From NCBI GenBank assembly GCA_963725215.1, contig CAVRXQ010000007.1, positions 248,001-312,000 on the forward strand: DNA of 64,000 nt, given 5' to 3'. Both the position numbers and the translations under genes were made by a program. Below, one piece after another: positions 8,763 to 17,078 of the stretch (the stretch's first letter is position 1; the number at the start of each line of letters is the position of its first letter). The notes under the pieces were generated by a model. The model was not told the DNA's origin, ran no database searches, and saw only the letters and a list, made by a program, of their open reading frames with translations. This DNA comes from CAVRXQ01 sp963725215 (GTDB lineage Bacteria > Actinomycetota > Acidimicrobiia > Acidimicrobiales > Bog-793).

Positions 8763-9362
8763 TCATTCGGGATCCTGTTTCGGTGCGGGAGTTCCGTCCC
8801 ATCGAAGATCTCCCGGTGGCTCTCCCCACGGGTCCTCCGGCGCGAGGCCGTCTGCGCTCCCGGCGTACGGTGGCAGCAGGGGTGAGAGTGCGTCGACGAG
8901 CTCCGAGGCGAGGTACGTGAGGTAGCCGTAGGCGAGCCATTCCCCATAACGCGGGTCGTCGGTGCGCGGCTCGCTCCAGGTTTCTTCGACCCCGAGCGCA
9001 GTCCCGTAGACGAGCCGGAGCTCGGTGACCGCGCCGAGCCACGCTTCGGCCTCCGCGTTGCTCAGTCGATCTGCGTCCGCTGTCTCCTCGAGGATTTCGA
9101 GCGCGCGCCGGTGGTGACCGAGTATCTCCTCGCGCTGGGATTCCTCGAATTTGGACTGCGCCTCCACGTCGGTCGGGTATGCGGTCGGGAGCAGTCGACG
9201 CAACTCGTCGGGCGCTGGAGCGGAGGGATCATCGACTGGCGAGAGGAGGTCGCGAAGTTGCGCCGTGACCGAGCGGAGGATCGCCCGTTCCCCCGCGGAG
9301 AGCCTGAGGGTGAGTCCACCGTCAGCGGTCACGAGGATCGGCGGACGCGGGGACTGGCTCAC
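8763..9362 (-). CDS. DUF2017 family protein
   Basis: A 199-residue soluble, acidic, helical protein that follows clpS in many actinobacteria. The start is GTG at 9362, chosen because it overlaps the clpS stop as GTGA and the conserved sequence begins just after it (PPILVTADGG, LRLSAGERAILRSV). The C-terminal tail is Pro/Asp-rich and probably disordered. Function is unknown; the persistent pairing with ClpS suggests a link with N-end-rule proteolysis. It is the last gene of the minus-strand senX3-regX3-ctaA-clpS operon. Confidence 0.8.
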   Translation of the reverse strand: MSQSPRPPILVTADGGLTLRLSAGERAILRSVTAQLRDLLSPVDDPSAPAPDELRRLLPTAYPTDVEAQSKFEESQREEILGHHRRALEILEETADADRLSNAEAEAWLGAVTELRLVYGTALGVEETWSEPRTDDPRYGEWLAYGYLTYLASELVDALSPLLPPYAGSADGLAPEDPWGEPPGDLRWDGTPAPKQDPE

Positions 9363-9655
9363 GACGCCTGCTCGATGGTCGCCCAGAGCCCATGGCGGTG
9401 CAGCCGCCCGGCGTCGTATTCGGCGCGCTCGCGTGGTCCCGACGAGACAACGGCTCGACCTTTGTGGTGGACGTCGAGCATCAGGCGGTTCGCCGTTTCG
9501 AACGAGTATCCGAAAAGTTTCTGGAAGACGTAGGTGACGTAGCTCATCAAGTTGACGGGGTCGTTCCACACGACGACAAGCCACGGTCGATCGGGAGACA
9601 CATCTTCTCGCGTCGTCACCTCTTCGACGACGTTCGGAGCGGCGACGGGGCTCAC
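9359..9655 (-). CDS. clpS: ATP-dependent Clp protease adaptor ClpS
   Basis: A 98-residue cytosolic adaptor that hands N-degron substrates to ClpAP or ClpCP. It has the family core: the N-end-binding WNDPVNLMSYV strand-helix, FGYSFETANRLMLDVHHKG, then RERAEYDAGRLHRHGLWATIE. The first 25 residues form the usual flexible arm. It starts 33 bases after the ctaA stop and overlaps DUF2017 by four bases. Confidence 0.93.
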   Translation of the reverse strand: MSPVAAPNVVEEVTTREDVSPDRPWLVVVWNDPVNLMSYVTYVFQKLFGYSFETANRLMLDVHHKGRAVVSSGPRERAEYDAGRLHRHGLWATIEQAS

Positions 9656-9688
9656 ACTCGCCGTCCTCCTCCCGGCGTCAACGACCCG

Positions 9689-10690
9689 TCATGTCGCGAC
9701 GGCGATGGGTGCAGGCTCCGATTCCGCCACCATGCGCACTTTGTCCGAAGTCACCGGCTCAGGGTGACGATGGAGGGTCAGATAAAAGGTGATCGCGGCG
9801 ATCCACGCCGCGGTCGCTCCTGCCAGGTGGAACTCGATGACGACAGCGGAGTCGTGCAGGAAGTACTGGGTGTAACCGAGCGTCCCTTGGACGAAGAGCA
9901 CTTCGAGCATCGTTCGAGCCGCGCGCTGAGTTCGACTGGGTGCTCTCGCTACGTGGAGAGCAAACAGCGACGCCAGGGTGCACCCGATCAAGAACAGCGC
10001 GATCGTCGAATGGAGTTCCGCGATGTCCCTGAACGCGATCGGGATCCGCTTCGCGCCTTTCCCGCCAGCGTGTGGACCAGAACCGGTCACCATCGTCCCC
10101 GCCAATATGAGGACGCTGAGCGTGCCGACGAGCAGCCGTGAGAGCCAGACGACCTCGTCACGCACGACGGCGACGCGACGAGTCGCGTGGGTGCGCGAGA
10201 GGTGGAACATGACGAGCGCGACCGCGAGCACGAAGAGGGTCAGCGCGAAGTGCAGCGCGACGAGGTAGGGGTTGAGCTTCGTGAGGACGACGATCCCCCC
10301 GAGCACGATCTGCGCGATGAGGCCAGCGAGGAGCGCACCGCCGAGGCCGATCAGGTCGCGACGCCTCGGCCTCATCGCGACCGCCGACAGGAACGCCGCG
10401 ATCGTGACGACTGAGACCGCGACCGTGACGACCCGGTTCGTGAACTCAACGAGCGGGTGGAACGAAGCGGGGGAGACGAGGTGGCCGCGGAAGCATTCGG
10501 GCCAGTCTGCGCAGCCGAGGCCCGACCCCGTGAGACGCACCGCACCGCCAGTGACGACCAAAAGCGCATAACAGACGACTGTGGCGAGCGCGAGGGCACG
10601 TACCGTCCTCTCGTCGCCGAGGCGCGCGATCGTGCGACGCGCGAGGGAGTGAGAGATATGCGGATCCGCGTGGATGTCGGCGGTCGTCAC
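9689..10690 (-). CDS. ctaA: Heme A synthase (COX15/CtaA)
   Basis: A membrane enzyme of 333 residues that oxidises the C8 methyl of heme O to the formyl of heme A for the aa3 oxidase encoded at 27.7-30.7 kb and 40.1 kb. About eight hydrophobic segments are visible in two four-helix halves. Expected histidines lie in EFTNRVV-type and ALHFALT segments of the first half and in AELHST and EFHLAG of the second. The periplasmic loop has a Cys pair (GLGCADWPEC), as in Bacillus-type CtaA. It begins seven bases after the response regulator stop, so it is cotranscribed. No ctaB (heme O synthase) is in this window. Confidence 0.93.
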   Translation of the reverse strand: MTTADIHADPHISHSLARRTIARLGDERTVRALALATVVCYALLVVTGGAVRLTGSGLGCADWPECFRGHLVSPASFHPLVEFTNRVVTVAVSVVTIAAFLSAVAMRPRRRDLIGLGGALLAGLIAQIVLGGIVVLTKLNPYLVALHFALTLFVLAVALVMFHLSRTHATRRVAVVRDEVVWLSRLLVGTLSVLILAGTMVTGSGPHAGGKGAKRIPIAFRDIAELHSTIALFLIGCTLASLFALHVARAPSRTQRAARTMLEVLFVQGTLGYTQYFLHDSAVVIEFHLAGATAAWIAAITFYLTLHRHPEPVTSDKVRMVAESEPAPIAVAT

Positions 10691-10697
10691 CGGCGCG

Positions 10698-11495
10698 TCA
10701 CCGGCGTCGGGGAGCCTCGAATCGATACCCGACGCCCCGGATCGTCGTGATCAAGCGCGGCTGCGAAGGATCGACCTCGATGTGCGAGCGGAGTCGCTTG
10801 ATGTGCACGTCGAGCGTCTTTGTATCCCCGACGTAGTCCTCTCCCCACACTCGCGCGATGAGCGAATCGCGCGGCACCACCCGACCGGAGTTCGCGAGCA
10901 ACTGCTCGAGCAGCTCAAACTCTTTGAGGGGAAGCGCGACCTCCTTGCCGCGCACGGTGCACTCGTGACGGTCGAGGTCGAGGGAAACCTCGCCGACCTC
11001 GAGGACCTGAGTCGTGTGCGGGCCAAGACGCTTCGTCGGAGTCGTCTGGGAGTCGTGATTCGCCGCGGAACGCGCGTGCGTCGGGGTACCGGGAGACCTC
11101 CGCAGCACCGCTCGCATGCGAGAGACCAGCTCCCGCAGCCGATACGGCTTCGCGACGTAGTCGTCCGCGCCGACCTCGAGGCCGACGACCGTGTCGATCT
11201 CGGTTGTCTTCGCGGTGACCATGATGATCGGCACGGTCGACTTGCCGCGGATGACGCGGCAGACGTCGAGGCCGGAGATCCTCGGCAACATGATGTCGAG
11301 AAGGACGAGGTCGAACTCGCCCTCGTCGAATAACTGGATCGCTTCAGCGCCGTCGCGTGCGACGGTGATCGCGAAGCCTTCACGCTCGAGCCCGACGACA
11401 AGCGCGTCAACGAAGGATTCCTCGTCTTCTGCGAGGAGCACGTTTACGAACTCGGTAGCCGTGGGCTCGATCGTCGCGAGATCGGGGTTCGTCAT
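10698..11495 (-). CDS. regX3: OmpR/PhoB-family response regulator (RegX3-like)
   Basis: A 265-residue response regulator. The receiver domain at about residues 17-130 shows the acidic pocket, the phosphorylated Asp in LVLLDIMLP, Thr in MVTAK and Lys in VAKPY. A winged-helix DNA-binding domain at about 165-260 ends RLITTIRGVGYRFE. A 16-residue N-terminal extension and a Ser/Thr-rich linker separate it from the canonical length. The ATG overlaps the kinase stop (ATGA). Its kinase partner and the downstream pst operon with PHO-box-like repeats fit the phosphate-starvation system SenX3-RegX3; the ligand is inferred. Confidence 0.85.
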   Translation of the reverse strand: MTNPDLATIEPTATEFVNVLLAEDEESFVDALVVGLEREGFAITVARDGAEAIQLFDEGEFDLVLLDIMLPRISGLDVCRVIRGKSTVPIIMVTAKTTEIDTVVGLEVGADDYVAKPYRLRELVSRMRAVLRRSPGTPTHARSAANHDSQTTPTKRLGPHTTQVLEVGEVSLDLDRHECTVRGKEVALPLKEFELLEQLLANSGRVVPRDSLIARVWGEDYVGDTKTLDVHIKRLRSHIEVDPSQPRLITTIRGVGYRFEAPRRR

Positions 11496-12757
11496 GATTC
11501 ACCTCGACCTTGGACTGGAAGTCGGATCGTGAATGTCGATCCCTCACCCTCTCGGGACTCGACCTGCACCGTACCGTGGTGATTCTGCGCGACGTGGCGG
11601 ACGATCGAAAGTCCGAGTCCCGTCCCCCCAGTTTGGCGGCTGCGCCCGTGATCGACGCGATAGAAGCGCTCGAAGATCCGCTCGAGGTCCCTAGCGGGGA
11701 TCCCAGTTCCTTTGTCGGCGACGACGAGAATCACCTCGTCGTTCTCGGTCCGGCCCGAGAACTCGACGATCCCGCCGTCGTAGGAGAATTTCACCGCGTT
11801 CTCGAGCAGGTTGTAGAGCGCCGAGGTGATCTGGCGTCGATCTCCGATCACGGCGACGGGTGGCGTCGGCTCGTCAAGCTTGATCTCGATCGAGCGTTGT
11901 TCGGCGGCTGCGCGGACGCGCTCCGCCGCCTCGGCCATCACGAGATTGATGAGGACGGGCTCCCTCGGCCGTGACTCCTCGGACTCGATACGCGACAAGT
12001 CGAGCAGGTCGTCGATGATGCGTGAGATACGGAACGCCTCGTCGTGGATTCGCTGCGCGAGTCGACGGGAAACCTCCGGCTCGCTCTCGTTGAGCAGTGT
12101 CTCTGACAACAGCCCGAGCGCTCCCATCGGAGTCTTCAATTCGTGGCTCACGTTGGCGACGAAGTCGCGACGGACGTCTTCGAGGCGCCGGCGATCTGAG
12201 ACGTCGTCGATCACCGCCATCACCCCGAGCACGCGCTGGCCGTTGTCGATGCTCTCGGTCCGGACCGAAAGCGTTCGGCGCGGGGGGCCGTAGAGCTCGA
12301 GGGTGCGTTCTTCCGACGCGCCCGGCCCCGTCGCGGCGAGCAGTTCGTCCACCGCCTGGGCCGCGAGCGCGTCGGCGTGGCGGCTACCCATCAACGTCAA
12401 GGCGCGCGTGTTGCGGAATACCGGCTCGCCATGCTCGTCGCAGATGATGACGGCTTGCGGAAGCGCATCGAGTGCCCTCCGCAACCGGATCGCCTCCGAA
12501 CTCGACTCGGCGACGGCCTCTGCGGCGCGGTCGGTCGCGCGTTCCACGTAAACGAGCGTGTCCTCCACCCGCCCGGGGTCGTGGGGCAGCGGGTCTGCGC
12601 CGAGCCGGTCGCCAAGGGCGACGAGGCGCTGCTTCAGCGATCGGACCCCTCGTCGGCTCCCGATCGCGTAGGTGAAGACGAGGAGGACGACGACGACCCC
12701 CGCGGCGATGCCGACACCCAGGGCCGGAACTTTGAGCGCAGCGATCACGAGCGCCAC
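11492..12757 (-). CDS. senX3: Sensor histidine kinase (SenX3/PhoR-like)
   Basis: A membrane histidine kinase of about 421 residues. A single hydrophobic segment lies near residues 10-35, then a PAS-like domain (ALPQAVIICDEHGEPVF), the dimerisation box with phospho-accepting His (NVSHELKTPMGAL), and an ATPase domain with N-box (NLLENAVKFS), G1 (DKGTGIP) and G2 (GGTGLGL) motifs. The frame stays open upstream to 13120, but that part overlaps the divergent gene and has no kinase character, so GTG 12757 was taken as start. A single membrane helix without an extracellular sensor domain is typical of PhoR/SenX3 kinases that sense phosphate through PstSCAB and PhoU. No phoU is seen here. Confidence 0.83.
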   Translation of the reverse strand: MALVIAALKVPALGVGIAAGVVVVLLVFTYAIGSRRGVRSLKQRLVALGDRLGADPLPHDPGRVEDTLVYVERATDRAAEAVAESSSEAIRLRRALDALPQAVIICDEHGEPVFRNTRALTLMGSRHADALAAQAVDELLAATGPGASEERTLELYGPPRRTLSVRTESIDNGQRVLGVMAVIDDVSDRRRLEDVRRDFVANVSHELKTPMGALGLLSETLLNESEPEVSRRLAQRIHDEAFRISRIIDDLLDLSRIESEESRPREPVLINLVMAEAAERVRAAAEQRSIEIKLDEPTPPVAVIGDRRQITSALYNLLENAVKFSYDGGIVEFSGRTENDEVILVVADKGTGIPARDLERIFERFYRVDHGRSRQTGGTGLGLSIVRHVAQNHHGTVQVESREGEGSTFTIRLPVQGRGES

Positions 12758-12962
12758 GTGCGGACCAGCACGCTTCCAGCATGGCAGGTCAGACGAGGCG
12801 TTCAGATCGGGGTCGGGAGCAGTAGGCGCACCCGGCGGGTCGTTCTGTACCGTCTGCGCCGCGTCGGAACGCGGAGCTGCCGCTTGTGACGTCCTTCGTC
12901 GGGCCGGCCCGACCTGTCCATCCCGACCGCGCTGCGCGGTCGTCGAGAACGGGGAGGTCGTG

Positions 12963-13280
12963 GTGGCCGTCGTGCAACTTTTCTCGATCCATCGGATAAT
13001 CGGGTCCGGTGTCTCGCTAAATCCGGACTCGGGCGCGCTCCCTGGTAGCGGGACTTTGCAGAGCCTCGTGAACGGGATCGCCTTCTGGGCGCTGCTCGCC
13101 GCGCTGGCGGGCCTCATCATTGGCGCCGCGACCTGGGCGCTCGGCGCTCACACCAACAACTACCAGAACGCGACGACCGGACGACGGGCGGTGCTCGTGT
13201 GCGCGGCATCAGCGCTCGTCATCGGCGCGGCGCCGACGTTGCTCAACTTCTTGTTCCACGCCGGACAGAGCCTCCACTGA
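12963..13280 (+). CDS. Small two-helix membrane protein, VirB2/TrbC-like pilin candidate
   Basis: About 105 residues. The start is GTG 12963, five bases after a GGGGAGG ribosome-binding site at 12951-12957. An N-terminal amphipathic part is followed by two hydrophobic helices (IAFWALLAALAGLIIGAATWAL, and VLVCAASALVIGAAPTLLN) separated by a short charged loop. This topology fits VirB2/TrbC-type small subunits of type IV secretion systems, and it is the first gene of an operon with VirB6-, VirB4- and VirD4-like genes. Sequence similarity alone would not identify it. Confidence 0.6.
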   Translation: MAVVQLFSIHRIIGSGVSLNPDSGALPGSGTLQSLVNGIAFWALLAALAGLIIGAATWALGAHTNNYQNATTGRRAVLVCAASALVIGAAPTLLNFLFHAGQSLH

Positions 13281-13285
13281 GCGCG

Positions 13286-14398
13286 TTGAGCGTCATCCTC
13301 GCATCGGTCGGTCACGGGCCCGTCCACCCGGCGGCGGGACTTTTCTCGTTCGGGCTCTCCGCTTTCGTGAACGCATTTTTGGGAGGGCTCTCGCGGTGGG
13401 TCGAATCCGGAACGTCGGTTCTCATCTCCGCGTTCGGTCACGTGCTCACGGCGACGACGAAGGTGCCGTTCGGAACGGGCTTCTTTTCGGAGTTCGACGT
13501 CGTGGCGAAGATCGGCGCGCTATTGGCAGGGCCGTTCCTGTTGTTAGCGGTCGTGCACGCGATCATCCGCCAGGACCTGGGTGTCTTATGGAAAGCGGTC
13601 TTCTTGCGGCTCCCCCTCGCGTTGGTATTCGGGGGGATCGCAGTCGCGCTTGTCGCACAAGCACTCGCGATCACTGACTCGTTGAGCGCGGCAATGTTGG
13701 ACGTCGCAGGGAGCTCGGCGCGAGAAGAGATCGCCTTCCTCGCCGCCGCCTTCGCTCCAGGCGGGATCGCGTTCGCGGGATTCCTTGGCCTGTTGCTCGC
13801 GCTGATGGCGGCGGTCGTCGCGTTCGTGTTGTGGGTCGAGCTCGTAATCCGTTCCGCGGCGATCGCCGTCGCAACGCTGTTCATCCCGATCGCGCTCTCG
13901 GGGCTCGTGTGGTCTGCCACGTCACACTGGGCGCGCCGAGTCGGTGAGACCCTCGCCGCGTTGATCGTCTCGAAGCTCGTCATCGCCGGAGTGCTCGCAC
14001 TGGCCGCGATTTCGCTTGCTCCCGGGAACGGGCTCGCCGGAACGATCCAGGCGATCGCGTTGTTGCTGCTCGCCTGCTTGGCACCGTTCTCGTTGCTGCG
14101 TTTGGTGCCGATCGTCGAAGCCGGCGCGATCGCGCACTTCGAAGGGATGTCGCGACGCGCGCACCGATCCGCGCACGATGCTGTGGCCACGTCGCTCGGG
14201 CTGATCGACGTACCGCAGGAATCGGTGACGAAGGTCTCGCACGACGCCGTCACGTCGCTTCCGGGCATCGACCTAGCCGATCCTTCGCTCGAGGCAGAAG
14301 CGGCAGACATCCGGTCGCATTTCCCGATCGTTCCCGTCGACTCATCGACTCCGCGCGCGACAGACACGCGGCCGAGCGATCGGGAACAAACGGAATGA
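13286..14398 (+). CDS. Polytopic membrane protein, VirB6/TrbL-like
   Basis: About 370 residues with an extracytoplasmic N-terminus, then six or so hydrophobic segments between residues ~50 and 280, and a hydrophilic C-terminal tail of about 90 residues. Gly/Ala-rich helices and position in the operon match the TrbL/VirB6 inner-membrane channel component of conjugation-type systems. TTG 13286 was chosen as the first start after the previous stop; the frame itself opens earlier. It overlaps the next gene as ATGA. Confidence 0.65.
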   Translation: MSVILASVGHGPVHPAAGLFSFGLSAFVNAFLGGLSRWVESGTSVLISAFGHVLTATTKVPFGTGFFSEFDVVAKIGALLAGPFLLLAVVHAIIRQDLGVLWKAVFLRLPLALVFGGIAVALVAQALAITDSLSAAMLDVAGSSAREEIAFLAAAFAPGGIAFAGFLGLLLALMAAVVAFVLWVELVIRSAAIAVATLFIPIALSGLVWSATSHWARRVGETLAALIVSKLVIAGVLALAAISLAPGNGLAGTIQAIALLLLACLAPFSLLRLVPIVEAGAIAHFEGMSRRAHRSAHDAVATSLGLIDVPQESVTKVSHDAVTSLPGIDLADPSLEAEAADIRSHFPIVPVDSSTPRATDTRPSDREQTE

Positions 14399-15837
14399 GT
14401 GAGATCCGCGAGCGCTTCGTCTTCGGCCCACGGGACCGGCGCGGACTCATCGCCGGCGCCAGGGCGGCTCAGCTCCTCATCGTCGCCGCGGGACTCGTCC
14501 TCGCGCTCGCGGCGTTACATCTCGTACGCGGCGCGGCGCGAGCACCGATCGCGATCGCGCTCGTCGTCGTGGCCATCGCCGCGGCGACGTGGCCGGTCGG
14601 CGGGCGGACGCTAGAGGAGTGGATCCCGGTCGTCTTCGGGTTTGCGACGAAAACGCTCGTGCGCGCGAATCGCTCGGTTGTCGGGGTCGCCATGAGCACC
14701 CGTCACGCGCCGAAGCCGTCGATCTTCGAATGCTTCGAGATCGCCGCAATCGAGCCTTCGTCTGGTCCCGCGATCGGGGTTCTTGTCGACACGAAGTCCG
14801 GCACCGCCAGCGCGCTCGTCGAGCTCGGGGGTGAGTCTTATGGTCTCTTGAGCGAATCGGAGCGGATGCGCCGCGTCGATGGGTGGGCTGGGGTCCTCGC
14901 AGGAGGCGCGAGGGACGCCGGCGCTATCCACCGCCTCCAGTGGATCGAGCGCACCGTGCCCGACGTCTCGGATGCCCTGCGCAGCCACCTCGAACGATCG
15001 CTCGACGCGTCGTCGGACGCACAGCCGCCGCCGCTCGCGGTCCGTTCGTACCGGGAATTCCTCGCGGAAGAGACGCGTGCGGCGCTCACGCACGAGTGTC
15101 ACGTCGCGATCTCGGTGAGGGTGCCGAAAGGTCGCGCCTTCAGGATCGCAGCGCCGACGTCTGCTTCTTCTTCGTGGACGACGCGGCTCACCGACGAGGT
15201 CACGGTTCTCGCCGAACGATGCCGTCGCGCCGGCGTCCCGGTGCGCGGCGTGCTCTCGCCTTCGGGTCTCGAAGCGGTCATTCGTCGCGGTTTCGACGCG
15301 CTCGCGACCGCGGCGAGCCCTTCTCGGCCGTGGCCGGTCGGCGTGGAGGCGACTTGGTCGGCGATCCGGACCGACGGTCTGTGGCACGTGACCTTCTGGG
15401 TCGCCGAGTGGCCGCGTCACGGCGTTGGGAGCGATTTCCTCCTTCCCCTGCTTGTCGGTGTACGCGGACGACGGACGGTTTCGCTCGTCATGGCTCCGGT
15501 GCCGCCGCTGCGGGCGATCAAGCGCGCCGAACACGCGCGGACCTCTCGCGTCGCCGACGCCGAGCTGCGCCGTCGACACGGTTTTGCCCACACCGCGCGC
15601 TCGAGGAGCGAGGACGAGTCCGTCGTCCGACGCGAGTCGGAGCTCGCGGCGGGACACGCGGCGTTCCGATTCTCGGCCTACGTGACGGTGTCGGCCGCAG
15701 AGCGCGACGACCTCGAACGCTCGTGTCGGGAGGTCGTGCACGCCGCTTCCTTGTCAGGACTCGACTTGCGACGGCTCTACGGAGACCAGGCGGCGGCGAT
15801 CTGTTTCGCACTGCCGTGCGGTAGGGGCCGTTCGTGA
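14395..15837 (+). CDS. SCO6880-family type IV secretion-like protein
   Basis: A 480-residue protein with two adjacent transmembrane helices near residues 25-65 (PrgI/VirB3-like) and a long cytoplasmic region that resembles the N-terminal, non-ATPase part of VirB4 proteins. This arrangement is the SCO6880 family of actinobacterial conjugation-like loci. The following gene supplies only the ATPase half, so the two together correspond to VirB3 plus a split VirB4. Starts and stops overlap by four bases on both sides (ATGA, GTGA), implying coupled synthesis in fixed ratio. Confidence 0.75.
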   Translation: MSEIRERFVFGPRDRRGLIAGARAAQLLIVAAGLVLALAALHLVRGAARAPIAIALVVVAIAAATWPVGGRTLEEWIPVVFGFATKTLVRANRSVVGVAMSTRHAPKPSIFECFEIAAIEPSSGPAIGVLVDTKSGTASALVELGGESYGLLSESERMRRVDGWAGVLAGGARDAGAIHRLQWIERTVPDVSDALRSHLERSLDASSDAQPPPLAVRSYREFLAEETRAALTHECHVAISVRVPKGRAFRIAAPTSASSSWTTRLTDEVTVLAERCRRAGVPVRGVLSPSGLEAVIRRGFDALATAASPSRPWPVGVEATWSAIRTDGLWHVTFWVAEWPRHGVGSDFLLPLLVGVRGRRTVSLVMAPVPPLRAIKRAEHARTSRVADAELRRRHGFAHTARSRSEDESVVRRESELAAGHAAFRFSAYVTVSAAERDDLERSCREVVHAASLSGLDLRRLYGDQAAAICFALPCGRGRS

Positions 15838-17078
15838 AGATTCCGGCGCACGAGGCGACGACCGCTCAGCTCGGCTCGGTTTATCCCTGTGTCGCCACTC
15901 GCACTTTGCCCGCTGACGCCGTACTCGTCGGGCGCGACGTCTTCGGAGGGCTGTTCGTCCACGACCCGTTCTTGTTGTACGCAGCGGGCGAGCTCACCAA
16001 TCCGAACGTCGTCGTTCTCGGACAGATCGGCAAGGGCAAGAGCGCCTTCGTGAAGAGCTACTTGTTCCGGCAGGCCGCGCTCGGCCGGCGCGTCGTCGTG
16101 CTCGATCCGAAAGGAGAGTACGAAGCGTTCGCGCGCGCCCTCGGCGCAACCTCCATCGCGCTCCGACCGGGAGCAGGCCTGCGCCTCAATCCGCTCGACG
16201 GAGTCGCTCGCGACGACCACCCGGCGACGGAAGAGACGCTGGCGCTCGCCGCGGAGCTCGCGGCGGCCTGTCTTTGTAGGGCGCTTTTGCCGACCGAGCA
16301 CACAGCGATCGAATTCGCGCTCACCGCGGCGTCGAGAAGCCGTCGGTGCCCGACGCTCGGTGCCGTCGTGGCCGCGTTGTTCGACCCAGAGCATGAATCG
16401 GCGCGCGAGATCGGCTGTCACGTCGACGACCTCCGCCGCGACGGAAGGGAAGTCGCGCACGAACTACGGCGCTTCATTTCCGGCGAGTTCGCCGGGATGT
16501 TCGATGGCGAGACGTCTTCAGGGGTCGACCTGCACGCGCCAGTTGTCGTGCTCGACCTGGCCTCCGTCTACCACTCTTCCGCGCTCGGCGCCGTGATGAC
16601 GTGCGTGACATCGGCGATGTACGGCGCGTGGCGGTCATCGACGCGGGCGAAGACCTTGTTCGTCGTCGACGAAGCGTGGGCGATCCTGCAAAACACCGGC
16701 GCGACTCGGTTCCTGCAGGCTTCGCTCAAGCTCGCACGCGCCCGTGGCGTCGCAAACCTCCTCGTCGTACACCGCGTGTCCGACTTTTCCGCCTCGGGTT
16801 CGGAGGGAAGCGCCACCGCTCGGATCGCGGAAGGTCTCCTTTCTGATTGCGAGACGCTCGTGTGCTTCGCGCAGGCCGATTCCGAGCTCGACTCGACCCA
16901 ACGCCTCTTCGACCTCTCTGACGCAGAAACGAAGCTTCTTGCGCGCTTGCGCAGAGGGGTCGCGCTCTGGCGGGTCGCCGGTCGCCCGTACCTCGTCGAG
17001 CACCGGCTGTCGTCGATCGAATGTCAGATCGTCGACACAGATTCCGCGCTCGTCGGCCGGGATACGCGGACTTCGTGA
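15834..17078 (+). CDS. VirB4/TraC-like secretion ATPase
   Basis: A 414-residue cytoplasmic motor ATPase of the FtsK/HerA class. Walker A is GQIGKGKSAF near residue 66; Walker B is TLFVVDEAWAIL, followed by the downstream sensor region (FLQASLKLARARGVANLLVVHRVSDF). It lacks the ~300-residue N-terminal domain of full VirB4 proteins, which is matched by the preceding gene. The GTG start lies in the overlap GTGA. It is expected to energise assembly of, or transfer through, the membrane channel. Confidence 0.82.
   Translation: MKIPAHEATTAQLGSVYPCVATRTLPADAVLVGRDVFGGLFVHDPFLLYAAGELTNPNVVVLGQIGKGKSAFVKSYLFRQAALGRRVVVLDPKGEYEAFARALGATSIALRPGAGLRLNPLDGVARDDHPATEETLALAAELAAACLCRALLPTEHTAIEFALTAASRSRRCPTLGAVVAALFDPEHESAREIGCHVDDLRRDGREVAHELRRFISGEFAGMFDGETSSGVDLHAPVVVLDLASVYHSSALGAVMTCVTSAMYGAWRSSTRAKTLFVVDEAWAILQNTGATRFLQASLKLARARGVANLLVVHRVSDFSASGSEGSATARIAEGLLSDCETLVCFAQADSELDSTQRLFDLSDAETKLLARLRRGVALWRVAGRPYLVEHRLSSIECQIVDTDSALVGRDTRTS

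Noticed and set aside
12758..13120. N-terminal extension of the SenX3-like kinase by 121 codons
   Set aside because: It overlaps the divergent secretion operon and contains no membrane or sensor segment; GTG 12757 leaves the single helix at the N-terminus as in the family.
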